From NCBI RefSeq assembly GCF_003589595.1, contig NW_020654422.1:10256226-10320225 (forward strand): 64,000 nucleotides of DNA. The letters are read 5' to 3'. Under the pieces are notes generated by a model. The model had not been told where the DNA came from. It searched no databases and saw nothing but the letters and a program-made list of their open reading frames with translations. The DNA comes from Hyposmocoma kahamanoa. Lineage: Eukaryota; Arthropoda; Insecta; Lepidoptera; Cosmopterigidae. This document shows, in pieces, positions 13,000-25,129 of the stretch. The position numbers and the translations under genes are program-made. How positions within the stretch are numbered: the first letter of the stretch is position 1; each line of letters opens with the position of its first letter.

Positions 13000-15900
13000 C
13001 AACTTAGGGTGAGTAAAAAACCGTGGGGTGACTCAGCCGGCCGCTGTACCCCACGACGAGAAATCTACGATCAATATTAACTCTTTTTTTCAACGGGGAA
13101 TTGCTGAATTTTTAAGTCGGCGAAACCAAGTGATGGCAAAATTATGCGTGTGCAAAATGAGTTGCACACGGCGCGTACAGCAGCGGTGATTCCAGCGTGA
13201 CCAACGTCGCCGTGACGTGCCAACCTCGCCGCCGCTGACTATAAATCACGCACCGTAGCGCAGCGCAGCTCGCGACGCATATCCGCAATTCCACTCATGT
13301 GTGAATTTGTCAAGGTCACGCAATAGATGTGGGTGACGGTCACGTCAATTGTTCATTTTAACTCGACTTACTGGTTCTCTTCACTTATCCCTCCTGTCCT
13401 AGTATTATATATAACCGTCATTTTTTAAGCATTTAATTAATCAACTTCTTTCCGATTAGGACAAAAGGTGACTTGTTTTTTGTTATCGTTGTTCTTTATA
13501 ATGCTTTAAAACGCTGTAGTAAAAAGCGGTGTGCATACGTAATTTGGGAGAGTGCATTAATAAAAAACGCCTGGGAGCCCGGTGTAGCGCGTGCTCTAAA
13601 AAACATTCATTAGAAAAAGCTATTTATGACAGCGGCCATTATCGTCCAATAAATCAGCTGCCCGCTCTTCTGTTTTCGATAATGATTCTATTATTATGGA
13701 AAAGCGTTATATGTAACTGTAACATTTTTTCTTTGCCGCTGTGAAACTATGGAATAAGATATTGTACACCAAACATCCTAAGATAGTGTCGGAAGTGATT
13801 TTATGCGTGGCGTAACGTAGCGGGTTGTTATTTTAGCAAATCTTTAATATAATTTAATTTCTCATAAATGATCGTAACACGATGTACATACATGCACAAT
13901 TTTCTTAACTTTCTTAGTACCTATTTACAATGCATAGATTACTACTTAAGAATGGTCAAATACAAGTATGTAATTAAATCACTTATTTTATTTTTTTAAA
14001 TTGTTCTTACGGTAGAGTTGAACTCCACAGCATGGAGCTAGAGCTCGTAAGTTTTTATGCGTGTCGGCGTCGTTCGCCGGTTGGCGCCCACTGTACGGGT
14101 TACAAATTGTGGGGTGAAAGGGGTAGTTTTTTTCTAATCGACTTTCCTAACAGTAATAAACGATATTTATCTTTCTTAATTATAGTTTTATTCTGCTATT
14201 TGGTAGCTCTGTGCGTGTTTTTACTTTGACTGTTTGTATTATTATCAAATTACATGCTTTTGTCGTTGATGTTCAATTCCGGTGTTATTACAGCCTTAGG
14301 CAAATTCTTATAATAAAATATTTTCATTTAATGGTGTAAATTTTACATGGAAGTAAAGAACTTTCAATGCTGTCTCATCATATCAACTTTTGAGATTTTG
14401 GACTTTTTGTGAGCAGCATAGAGTTGAATTTAAATCTTAAGTGTAAGCTCAAACATGTGCTGGATTTCAAATAAGCTACGAAATAATAAGATACGAAGAT
14501 ACTTTAGTAATTGGTTTAGCTTTTTAACGTTATCCATATTCAACGGGCCAAATACTAATATACTAATAATCTTTAAATAATCTTTATAAAATACTAATAA
14601 TCTTTGGATATCGTATGTAATGTTAGTAACTATTTGGATAACATACGTAACTAACAAAATTAATAAAATTGAGCATTTTAATGAGAAACTGTAGTTTTCA
14701 GTTTTATGCACATCATCATAATTAAAATCTGGAATTTAAAATTGTTCATTAGTATTGTTTTATTAAAATTTGGGTTGTGAGTTAATCTATTAAAAGTTAT
14801 CAAGAAGATAACTGTAAATAATGCTTCATTGCTTTATAAAACCAATAATGAAATTGAACAAAAATTTAAAATAAAAGCTATTGCAAAAATGTATTCAAAA
14901 AATTTTAAAATGAGAAACGAGGGCAGTGATCCCACAAGGCGCATGCGTAATAACAACCCTTTTTTTACCCTTTCGCCTCCCTGAGTGTTTTTTGTAAGCG
15001 TTTTTGTAAAGAGTTGAGGGGTACCTGCCACGCGACGCAACGATAGGGTTAGATTTTTTTACTATGGACCGTCACGTCACGCTTTTTATGCTGATGCAGT
15101 TTTTTCTGTAGGGACTGCTCGAGAGAACAATGGAAAGTGCATTGAACTCTTTACAAGAAATCAGCTGATGCCATAATAGTGCACTTGTGCTATTGATTTT
15201 TGTTGCTCCAAGGTCGCAATAGAGTGAGTATAATAAATAGGTTAGAAAGTTTTAAGTTGGTCTCATTCGGTTTTTGGTCAGTCGTATAATTACGCCAATA
15301 GCAATGAATGGATTGCTTTATTTACTGATAATCACTGAATATGCTTTGTTTATTTCCATTAAGCAGTGAATTGCCTTAAGTGTACGAATAATATATATTA
15401 TAATAAAATAAATGTATGAATGATGTATATTATAACAAATATTTAAATAATTGTATCATTAGGTCTAAGGTTAAATTGTGCTACGCCCTTACAGGGTATC
15501 ACATCGCACTGTTATTAGAATAGTATTGTAACTCAAAAAATGTGAAATTCAAGATTATATCATTGCTGACGGTAAAATTTTATTCTCTACACGTCAATGA
15601 AACCGTCATTGGAATATTGTAAGAAACAATTAAAAGATATCTACTTAACTCATAACGAGACCAACTTTATGTAAATGCAGTACTTACTCAGCAACATAAA
15701 ATTATTTTTCCGTTTCATTTTTAAATATATTTTGCAAGTAAAAAATCGTTCAGGATGTCTGCAATACACTTTAACCTATACATACATTTTAATGATCTTT
15801 CACGGCAAGTGAGTAATTCGCTTTTCATAGATTCTGAAAAAATACTCATCACACACATTATTGTATTAACAGTGTGCCATGTAAATTGCAATAAATGAAA

Positions 15901-16260
15901 TTAAATTAAATGTAATATTAATAATAACGTTTAATAATAATTGTAAAAACAGTAATTTAAATTATTTTACTTACAAGGAACAAAAACTCTTCACAAGTGA
16001 CTTGCTATACAGTTTGCTAGTGCAGAAATAAATATTGCTGTGCCTTTAAGTAATATATTTTAAACAATATGTGTACTAAATAAACCATTTAGTATTTTGA
16101 TATGGAGAATTTAATAATTTCATTGTAAATTGACGGTAACACGTTTACAAAGTGACTTCAAATTTGTGGTGTTAATGATCGATTGATCTGTTAACGATCG
16201 TCCCCAAGGTAACTACTTTCAACAATTCATGAATGTTCTGAGTTAACTACTAATTTCGGC
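13000..16260. other. intergenic; one CpG-rich island at about 13015-13350
   Basis: The patch at 13015-13350 is rich in CpG (gccggccgc, gcgcgtacagcagcgg, cgccgccgctg) and carries ctataaatca near 13239, but no open frame with coding character. Beyond about 14250 the sequence is AT-rich with nothing recognisable. Confidence 0.35.
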
Positions 16261-16284
16261 ACAAGTGTACGACTAACGCGTGGA

Positions 16285-16360
16285 CTAGCGTCTTAGTATG
16301 GTTACTGCGGTGACAGTGGACTAGAGTTCAAATCCCACATACTTTAAGACGACTTGTGAC
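16285..16360 (+). other. weak tRNA-like segment
   Basis: Words resembling an A box (tagtatggtta) and a B box (agttcaaatcc) occur about 40 bases apart, and agtatg/catact could pair as a stem. The T-arm and acceptor geometry do not fit a real tRNA. This is most likely a decayed tRNA-derived SINE head or part of the 5' region of the retrotransposon that follows. Confidence 0.25.
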
Positions 16361-17154
16361 TTTTTTTTAAATTATATTCTTTATTAATTGTTTTGTGTTT
16401 TTATTATTAATTTTTGTGTTGTTACCCGGAAGTAGCGAAAAAATTGTTCAATTGACAAGTTATTTGACGAAGCCTACATTGCGAATTGAAGTTTGTAAGT
16501 AATTTAGTTTTGTAATATTCGTTAATAATTATTTCAAATGTAATTTGTAATTATGTAGTGTCAAAGTTCAATTCAACCTTAACTTGCAAAACTTTTTATT
16601 TATTTTTTTTTTTGTATTTTTATCATTGTTTCATGATTGTTTCCTTTTATTTATATTGTCATTTGCTTTTTTAACACTTAACTAGTTCTTGTGCGTAGTG
16701 GGATGCGTATTTGTCATCACCTGCGATAAGATAGGATAGGAAAACGCCTATTTGTTTAATATTAGCAATTAAGTATTTTATTTTTAAATTGACTCCCATT
16801 TATTCTAATATGGTCGAAAGATGTAATTTTATACACATATTTAATACTTTACCACAGTGACATTTATTTTTAAATTATTGTATAATATTTATTAAGCTAA
16901 TATTCTTTTTACTATAGTCATTTAATTGAATTGAAGTTTGAACTGATTTTTATTGTTCCATTATTTTTTTAATTTTAATTAATATTAGTTATCCCATCAA
17001 TTCATAACACTTTTTTTTTATTTTTTTTACTGCTTTTCTAATGGTTGGTAATGATTGTATTACATTGATTTCTTTTTTGCTTTTGTTAATTTTATGCATT
17101 TATTGATATTATTATTTTTATTATTACAATAATTGAAGACATGTAAGGATCAAC

Positions 17155-19925
17155 ATGAGCAGCCCCTGTAAAGTTAGGTGTCCTTATTGCCCGGGATCGC
17201 CCAAGTTGTACGTACAATCAAGGGGTCTTAGTGTGCATATTAGTCGAGCGCATAGGGATGTAGCCCATCGCAGAGTCGATGACTCGTCGGTTCCAGGTCC
17301 TGGCTCTGGGGCGCGGACGGTCACTCCTGCGCCAGCCTTAAGTGAGGTGACACAAGCGGCACAGAGCACATTCGGTCTTCATAATTTACCATCGCTTAAG
17401 AAGCAAATTCGAGTCCTTAGACATATACCCAAAGGGGCGAGGAATCTTGCGGCTGGCAGGTTGTGTTATTTGATAGATGAGTGCCTGCGATCGAATGGTG
17501 TGGATGACTGGTTCAACTTACTATCTTTCCCTTTTTCGGCCTTGAGGGTTCCAGGTGATGAGGGGCGCAAATCAGTAACCTCCAAAGTAAATAATAATGT
17601 ACTTAACGAAAGTTTAAATTTTCCGGGTACTCAGTCAACACATAAACCGCATTCGACCTACCGTACCATAGAGGCTAAGGTGTATGACGGTGATTTGAGA
17701 GGGGCCGTCCGCTTACTGCTGTCGGACTCGTCGTTGGCTCCAGCGAATGATAATACCTTGAGAGCATTAGAAGACAAACATCCGTCTCCTTCTAGGCCCC
17801 TGAATTTTCCACCGGAACCAAGCCTCACGAGTCCCTCCTTATCTGTTACACCTACAGACGTGACTATGGCTTTGGGGTCGTTTTACAATGGTTCAGCTGC
17901 TAGTCTTGATGGCTTGCGCCCTCAACATCTCAAAGAGCTTACATCACCTTCTGCGGGCGACAACGGTCCTCGTTAACTAAAGTTGCTCTCCGATTTGTGC
18001 AATTTTCTTTTACGGGGTATGCTGAATTTGGAAGTGGCTCCTTACTTGTACGGTGCATCTCTTTGCGCCCTTTCGAAAAAGGATGATGGTATTAGGCCAA
18101 TTGCCGTGGGTGGTATGTATCGCCGCCTAGTGGCAAAGCTTTGCTGTAGGTCAGTTAGAGACATAATGTCGACCCACCTTCAGCCGAGGTAGGTGGGATT
18201 CGGGACGCCACTGGGCTGCGAGGCGGCGATACACGCCACCCGCTCTTTTGCGATGGGCCATGAGGGTACAGATACAGTGGTCGTCAAAATAGATACATAT
18301 TAGGAACGCTTTTAACAGTGTGGAGAGAGATATTATTTTGTCGGAAATTTTGGAAAATGTGCCATCCCTGTACCCCTTTGTCTACCAGTGTTACTCGGTC
18401 CCCAGTAATCTTTTCTACGGTGAAAATTCCATCTTATCGCAGGTGGGTGCTCAACAGGGCGATCCTCTGGGGCCTTTATTGTTCTGTTTGGCTATCCAGA
18501 AAATCATATCATCATTGGACTCACCATTGAATGTTTGGTACCTAGATGATGGCACTATTGGCGGAAGTCCAGAAGTGGTTTTGCAAGATTTAAAGAGACT
18601 CGGAGTAGCTTTGAAAGCTGTTGGTCTAGAAATAAATCTAAATAAGTGCGAGTTATTTAATTGTGGATTTATTAACGCGGACGCAGCTGGATAGGTCGTC
18701 TGTCAGCCTATTGGGTGCGCCAATATTTCCTGAGGGTGTCAGTTCTGCTCTTCAAACAAAAAGACTGGCACTTTTAGCTGCACGGGAACATTTGTCGCAT
18801 CTATCGGCTCATGTGGCGCTCGTCTTGTTGCGGAATTGTTTAGGGATGCCCCGAATGACTTATATATTGAGGACATCTCCCACGTGGCTTTTTGAGCGAG
18901 ACGTGGCCCTTGTAGATGATGTACTCAGAGTTACGCTGGAAATAGTGCTAAACATAAGTCTTACTCTACCACAGTGGTGTCAAGCTGCACTTCCCATTAG
19001 GCATGGTGGACTTGGAGTGCGTCGAGTGCAAGATGTGGGCTTTGTGGCGTTTCTGGCTTCGTCTTATGGCTCTGCGGATCTCGTTGCTCGCATTTTAGCT
19101 CAAAATGGCAGCGGTATTCGCATACCATTCCAAGCAGAAGCTCTTACCTGGTGGTCAAGTCTTTGCCCAAGCGACGAGCACCCGGATAATCCTAGTTTGC
19201 AGAGAAATTGGGACGACGTTCTATGCAAACGAAGGTATAGTTCCTTGTTGGAGGGTGCTTCGGGTGCCGATGTGGCCCGTCTGAGAGCGGTCGCTAAATC
19301 AGAATCGGGAGCGTGGTTACATGCTTTGCCATCTCCCCAGTTGGGTACTCTGCTCGACAACACATCTTTAAGGATAGCAGTAGCACTGAGATTGGGAAGC
19401 AAGGTTTGTGAACCACACCGCTGTGTGTGTGGGGCTATGGTGGTGTCCGTACACCACGGTTTGAGCTGCCAAAGGTGTGCGGGTCGTTTTCCCAGACACC
19501 ATGCCATTAATGACATTGTGCGACGGGCGATGGTGTCGGCTAATGTCCCTTGCGTGCTCGAGCCCCCGGGCCTGAGTCGAATAGACGGTAAAAGGCCGGA
19601 CGGTTTGACATTGGTTCCTTGGCGGAAAGGTCGTTGTCTTCTGTGGGACGCAACATGCGTAAGTACTTTTGCTGCGTCCCACATAAGACAAACTTCGCAG
19701 ATGGCGGGTTCCGCGGCGGAAAGTGCCGCGAAACTAAAACACGCGAAATATTCTGCCTTGGAGCCTGTGTACGACTTTGTACCGGTCGCGGTCGAGACGG
19801 CGGGGCCTTGGGGTTCGGAAGCTCGGGACCTATTTAAAGAGTTGGGTCGCCGACTCAGAGACAGGGGCTGCGATCACCGCTCTGGGTCGTGGTTGGTTCA
19901 GCAGGTGTCCATTGCTGTCCAGTGA
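17155..19925 (+). pseudogene. decayed non-LTR retrotransposon polyprotein (reverse transcriptase plus restriction-like endonuclease)
   Basis: The order matches RLE-type LINEs. An N-terminal C2H2 finger (CPYC...HISRAH, nt 17179-17250) is followed by RT motifs SLDGLRPQHLKEL (17913-17940) and IRPIAVGGMYRR (18091-18130). Then come RNAFNSVERD (near 18300), GAQQGDPLGPLLF (near 18447-18486) and the catalytic YLDD (18539-18550). A zinc-binding CVCG...HHGLSC (near 19420-19475) precedes the endonuclease core RPDG...LLWDATC (near 19594-19655), which supplies the PD...D acidic residues. Breaks are an in-frame TAA at 17974, an in-frame TAG at 18190, a one-base frameshift near 18297-18303 and another near 18660-18695. 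The protein would nick a genomic target and prime reverse transcription of its own RNA. The whole order is kept, so this copy decayed after inserting nearly full length. The exact clade (R2/NeSL/Utopia-like) is not settled. Confidence 0.85.
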
Positions 19926-20200
19926 GGCAATGCTGCCAGTATAATGGGAACTTTTGCCCCGGGCACGATACAGGGCGGGATTTCTTTTTAAATTAAGTAT
20001 ATTTAACGTGAATATCACTTTTTTTGTATTAGATTACCTATTGACGAAGCCTTGTGCTGATCTTTAGGTTATACATTTACGAACAATAGTTCGTAAATGC
20101 ATTTTGTAAATTTTGGAATAAATGAAGGTAGGTAATTTCAACTTATTTTAAGATTTAAGTTGTTTAATAATGAAAAAAATATATAATTAATTATCTAAAT
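19926..20200 (+). mobile_element. probable 3' UTR of the RLE retrotransposon
   Basis: Non-coding sequence directly follows the stop codon. It includes an 11-bp palindrome catttacgaac/gttcgtaaatg (20071-20097) and an aataaatga word near 20118. Where the element ends is not clear, because a LINE-type tail follows without a visible boundary. Confidence 0.4.
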
Positions 20201-20204
20201 TAAA

Positions 20205-20335
20205 TAACTACGTTCAAGCTGGCAATGTATGTAAATTTCATTGTAACACGTGCATGTACCAAAAATAATTGTAAGTTTAATTTGTAGGTATTTTCATCCA
20301 TGTGAAATGCAAATAAATGAATATGAATATGAATG
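20205..20335 (+). mobile_element. LINE 3' end with (GAATAT) tail
   Basis: It contains acgttcaagctggcaatgta and catgtgaaatgcaaataaatg, and terminates in repeated gaatat. A reverse-oriented relative at 22796-22960 shares the cgttcaagct and catgtgaaatgcaaataaat blocks. Ending in a short tandem repeat is typical of LINEs without a poly(A). It may be the tail of the element at 17155. Confidence 0.55.
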
Positions 20336-20339
20336 TTTT

Positions 20340-20960
20340 ATTATGATTTATAAATGTTGCGTATTAAAGTTTTGATAGAAATATTTACACAAAAGTAAAC
20401 TATATTTAAAATACCTCTAAAAATGTAACTTTTGTCACGATCTCATTACACACCCTCTCATATTTGTACACCCTTTTCGTTTAAAAGTAACGGAGTCAAC
20501 AGTTTCGAGCCGGATGGTATGTATCAATTTTCGCCAACGCAACACCCGTCCGATTTTTGGCAATTCAAGTAAAATAAAAAGGCGAACAACTAACGTTACC
20601 TACATTTAGTAACCCACATTATCAAGGTGTTAGGGTTATCAAGTTGCAAGTCCGTTATGCGCATTGGATTCACAAACCTTTGTCGAATTATTTTTTGGCA
20701 TTAAAAAAACTCACCCTTTTTAGTGGGATGCGGCGTCGCGAGTTTTTTGGCCTGCAAAGCTACGGAGTAAAAACGGTAGCACCTGCGGCTAACATACATT
20801 TTGTTTATTGAATGTCATATGATTTTAAATTAAATCTATTTATAAATTTAAAAATATATCACCATTACCAAAAACGGTTGCTCATATAATAAACAAAAAC
20901 AAAACCGTATATATATATATATATACAATTGGTACTCATTATTCATAATTAATGATATAT
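20340..20960. other. intergenic
   Basis: No gene or repeat was recognised apart from a short (TA)n run at about 20909-20925. Confidence 0.5.
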
Positions 20961-20970
20961 AAAAGTGACA

Positions 20971-21138
20971 GGAAATGAAACAAGATTTCGGATCGTTTCG
21001 ATATCTTTGTTTTTTCAAACAAACCATCATTTTAGGCCCTTTACACATTTGGCTAGAAAAATGGAAATACGCGATTTGGATCCGAAAAATTATTTAATTG
21101 CAAATGTGTAACAATCGTGAAAATCTGAGAACTCGATA
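20971..21138 (+). mobile_element. MITE family D, copy 2
   Basis: It starts gaaatgaaac and contains tttttcaaacaaacc and ccctttacac. It ends with gtaacaatcgtgaaaatctgagaactcgat, which is the terminal inverted repeat seen in the other copies. It is diverged from copy 1. Confidence 0.6.
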
Positions 21139-21139
21139 T

Positions 21140-22790
21140 AAGAGTGACAGATTATGAAAAAATAGATACAAAAATATTTCATGATAATTTTTGTAATGCC
21201 AAAAAGGGCAGATAATTTGTGCCAGGTATTTATAATCATATAACTCATCAATGAGCATACACCAATGGCAATTCTATAATTAGTGGCAGCTGTTGGATTG
21301 CGCCCGTTTTACCTACGTCTTACTTTTTAACAGAAAAAAAACAGCTTTTTCGAAGAGCCCGGAGTCCGAGATCTGATTTCGCAAAGATAGAGTTTCGGGA
21401 GCAGTAGGCAAGTCGTTTCTACGAGTTCTTTTTAATTATATTTTGCTTTGGAAGCAGGCCACGGCTCGGGTGACTCTATTATTTTTCCTTCTCGGTAGGC
21501 TTTTATGAAGTTTTGAACAACCTCTCAGTAGTAATTCGATACCATGCTAAAGGTCATTTCATTAAATATTGGACATCCATCACACAAATGGAGTGTGACA
21601 ACAAACGTGACTAAATTTAATACTTTAGTTCGAATTGTATGAAGAACTCAATTCAATATTCCTACTGATAAAACTAGCAAGTGAGAGTAAACTAATGTTT
21701 ATTGTAACGCCGCTATTCGCTTTGTCCCTGTTATGACAACATCGAAGAAAAGACATTACAAACGGATTAAATGCAAACAAACCCAGTAGCCACAATGTTA
21801 CATAAACAACTAATGCAAAGCGGACACAAACAAACTCCTTTGTGGGGTTTCTTTTAGGCAACGCTGCGGCAACCGAGACACAGGGAATGTACAATTTCGG
21901 TGACAATTATCTATTGTTATTGAGTGGATACCGAGCTTCTGTTCGGTAGTGATACTCAGAGGATTAAAGGATTAGAGCTCCTGTAGTATACAACTTTGCG
22001 CGAAACTCCTTTCTCGCTACTCCGTTATTCGAGATTATAACCGATCGGCCTCTGTGACGTTCTTGCCGCGCTACTTCCACGGAATTTATTCTATTCTTTG
22101 TCGTTAGTGAGATGATTTCTTTGCATATTATAATTACTATAAAATTAAAGCTTCATATGTCATTTATAACTATTGATATTTTAAGTTGGAGACAGGAGAC
22201 TTATAAAAACTGACTGACATGCGTAAAGTACCTAAGTACAGAGAATAACTTATACAATATATATTTGTAACTATAAGAATATTCTGAATCGCAACAAGTT
22301 CCATATAGGTTATTAATGACATTGTGCAGCTCGTCCCTTTGTGTAGAGACATACATCAGAAATGGTAAAGGAAGTTATAATTGCGATGAATAGGATTTCC
22401 AAAAAGGGAGTATTTGGCGTAAAAATCAATAATCTAAGGGCCGCGACAATGGCGCGCGGTTATAGAAGCCACTATCAAAATAAAGCTGCATGACTGTGCG
22501 CGGGAGGATTTTTTATAGCAATAGTTCAAACATGCACACTACTCGAGTGGTGGGACGAAACGCCGTGATCAACACTCAGGGGAACTTCTGCAACAAGTTA
22601 TGTGCAACTTATTGTTAATTCAAAGAAGATTCATTCAAAATATGACACCCAATGCACAGAAAACTTAATAAAAAAAACACGGTATGGTTACCCTAGGCAA
22701 CAAGGTTAGTATCTGTTTCTGAAGCAAAATCGACGGTAATTTTGAAACACAAACTATAATGTATTTTACAAGGAACCCTTATAGAAATTA
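21140..22790. other. intergenic
   Basis: Nothing with coding character or clear repeat structure. A modestly GC-rich patch at about 21970-22080 and 22430-22600 could be regulatory. Confidence 0.4.
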
Positions 22791-22795
22791 AAGTT

Positions 22796-22960
22796 CATTT
22801 ATTTGTTCAGTTCATTTATTTATTTGCATTTCACATGAATAGCACAGATTAATAAAGTTACGACGAAGTTGTACCTACTAGTACAATATGCAGGTGATGA
22901 TACCCTGCAAGGTAAGGTTAGACTTATAATCTAAATACATTTTAAGCTTGAACGTAAATG
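22796..22960 (-). mobile_element. LINE 3' end, 5'-truncated copy
   Basis: The reverse complement contains cgttcaagct at the upstream side and catgtgaaatgcaaataaat close to a tail of aaataaatgaac. It matches the fragment at 20205-20335 in block order, with a longer middle (ggtatcatcacctgcatatt). Confidence 0.55.
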
Positions 22961-23769
22961 GACTTGAATTATTAGTATAAATTATTCATACATTTACATC
23001 TAAAAATAAATAGTAAAATATTAATAAATAGTGGCATATAACTATTAACTAAGTACTTTATCTGTAGCAATGTTTCAGATATATTATATCTTCGAATAAC
23101 TTCAGTATTGTAATTGCGTCGTAGGACACAAAAGGAATATTTATTTTGCTTAAGATATCTAGGAAACATAAGAAGTGACCCAGTCACGTCTATGTATTAA
23201 GTGCCTAATAAAAGTGCATATTCATCTTGATAGTCAGTCAAGAACGCATGAAATTCGTTTAAGAAATTCTCAAAAAGGGTAAACAGAGCGCGAGAATTTC
23301 TTGTTGCGTCTGCGACAAAAGTTAATCTTTTGCCCGCGATCCGCACACGTGCAACATAGTATCATTGTATCACAATGCACATTCACGTATTTGCTTTCTT
23401 TATCTTCGACACAGATTTCATACTATTGACACAAGCTAAAGAAAAGCTTTTGCGCCATTGCTATAAGATTTCTTAGTGTTTATGGACTTAAATTTCTCCC
23501 TTAAAACCCTTTGAATTGTCTATCCATTTGCTGACCGATCAGTTAGCACGACAATTCCAATATAATATGATGTATTGTTTTGTAATTTACTTTTTTATAT
23601 ATTATTTATAAGTTAGCCAAAAGCTAAGATAATGGCTAAATAATTATTTATTACCAATTAAAATCTAAACTTCGCATAACAAAATTTCAATTGTGATAAT
23701 ATGGTAAGGTACACTGGTAAGGTACAATAAAAGCTTAAATACTAGGAAGTAAAACTACGATTTTTAAAT

Positions 23770-24050
23770 TATAGGAATTAAATTGGGTCCCTGTGGCAAG
23801 GTGCCCAAGATGCTGGCAGCGTTCCCACGTTGTATGGCTATACTAATGCGTTAGGCAAGGTAGCTGCTGGCCCTTGAGTTTCCCAGACAGTCTATTCATT
23901 TTTTAGATAAAATTTTATACAGATGAAGGGCACTGTGACCCCACGGGCCACGGGTTTCGACTACAAACGCTATAGCAAGTCGGAGCCAAGATCCTGGTAC
24001 TTATTACTTTTTGTTCTTTCCGCCAGCTCAGCTGCGGAGTCAGCCATCTT
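23770..24050 (+). repeat. possible old repeat or LINE 3' region
   Basis: This GC-richer stretch (gtggcaaggtgcccaagatgc, atgaagggcactgtgaccc) has the look of a transposon 3' region rather than a host exon. It leads directly into a SINE fragment. A 75-codon open frame at 23923-24150 has no recognisable domain. Weak assignment. Confidence 0.3.
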
Positions 24051-24055
24051 GCAGG

Positions 24056-24105
24056 TAAGGAAAAAATCCTTCGACCCGATTTTTTCCTTATGTTTGATCT
24101 TTGTC
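24056..24105 (+). mobile_element. SINE family E, 3' fragment with hairpin
   Basis: It contains cgacccgattttttccttat and then gtttgatctttgt, the same 3' body as the copy at about 25080-25125. The 13-base arms taaggaaaaaatc and gattttttcctta flank cttcgaccc and form a perfect short stem. Confidence 0.6.
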
Positions 24106-24784
24106 TTCTCCACTAGTTTGTTATATTTATTAAAATCTTGTATAGCATAGTGGTACGGAAGTATTTAACTAAATGATTAATTAGAGCGATCCGGTTAATC
24201 GTTTCTTAGCTTTAGACAGTTTGGTTGAATTTCAATGCAGTTACGTACACGGCGACTATCCGGCGGCACAATCAAGAAGGGCAATTCAATTACGAATGAT
24301 AGTTTAGGCCGAGCCCACGCCCCTTTGCTGGCCTAATGTTGCATAGGATATTAGAATCTGAGCAAAAACCAACCGGCATTATTAGCCCGTGCATTCGTTT
24401 CCCTTCCTGTTACTCTTTCCGGTGTCTTTCATGGGTTTTTATTTCGTTTCTAGCATTACGTAGAAACTGGTGCTCTTGACACATTTGTAGATCAGGCATA
24501 AGTAATATTGTCGACGTGTAGAAAGGGCGTAAGCGACTTTTCAGGGGGAATGCCTTAGATTTTACGACAGTTTTAAAAAATTTACGTCATGTTTTAAATT
24601 CAATTTTAAAATTTAAACTTAATTAAATCCAAAATTGAATTTTAAAACCGGGCGCAAATATTTAAAACCAGTCTTTAACACTTAAACCATGACTAATTAT
24701 TTTTTTTTCGAAATTTTTGCTTACGCCTTACGCTTACCCTTTCTACAAACCACCGAAAGATATGTAATTACATCAGTGTGCAAC

Positions 24785-25128
24785 GTAGTTTTAAATACAA
24801 AGATCGAACACAAAGAAGAAATCTTTCGACCCAGCAGTACTCGAACCTGCGACTACGGGATTCTGTGTTAATGAAAACAGAATCCCGTCGTCGCAGGTTC
24901 AAGTAACGGCTTTACCAACTAAGCTACAGGTCGAGTTACCAAGTCGTCATTCGATGTCGAAAGCTGAAAACTCAATGCAAAGATCTATAACAGACGCATA
25001 AAAGAAATTCGTTGACTTAGTAAGTAGCTTAGTTGGTCAACCAATGGTGACGGAATCCCGTGGTTGTAGGTTCGAGTCCTGTCGGGTCGAAGGATTTTTT
25101 CCTTATGTTTGATCTTTGTATTTAATGA
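24785..25128. mobile_element. two tRNA-derived SINEs (family E) in inverted orientation
   Basis: The plus-strand copy (about 25024-25128) has an A-box-like gtagcttagttggtcaacc, a B box ggttcgagtcc (25069-25079) and body ggtcgaaggattttttcc/ttatgtttgatctttgt. The left copy (about 24960-24785) reads the other way with the same A box (gtagcttagttggtaaagc), a B box and body ggtcgaaagatttcttc. Inside the left copy an inverted duplication forms a hairpin (see 24843-24900). Confidence 0.7.
24843..24900. repeat. snap-back hairpin inside a SINE head
   Basis: Arms 24843-24866 and 24877-24900 are 24 bp with one mismatch, around the 10-base loop gttaatgaaa. Both arms contain the tRNA-like B-box end (gaacctgcgac and its complement), so the structure is an inverted duplication of the tRNA-like region rather than ordinary tRNA folding. 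Confidence 0.9.
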
Positions 25129-25129
25129 T

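Noticed and set aside
24597..24650. Inverted A/T-rich arms (aaattcaatttt/aaaattgaattt)
   Set aside because: Low-complexity AT sequence; such pairing is expected by chance.
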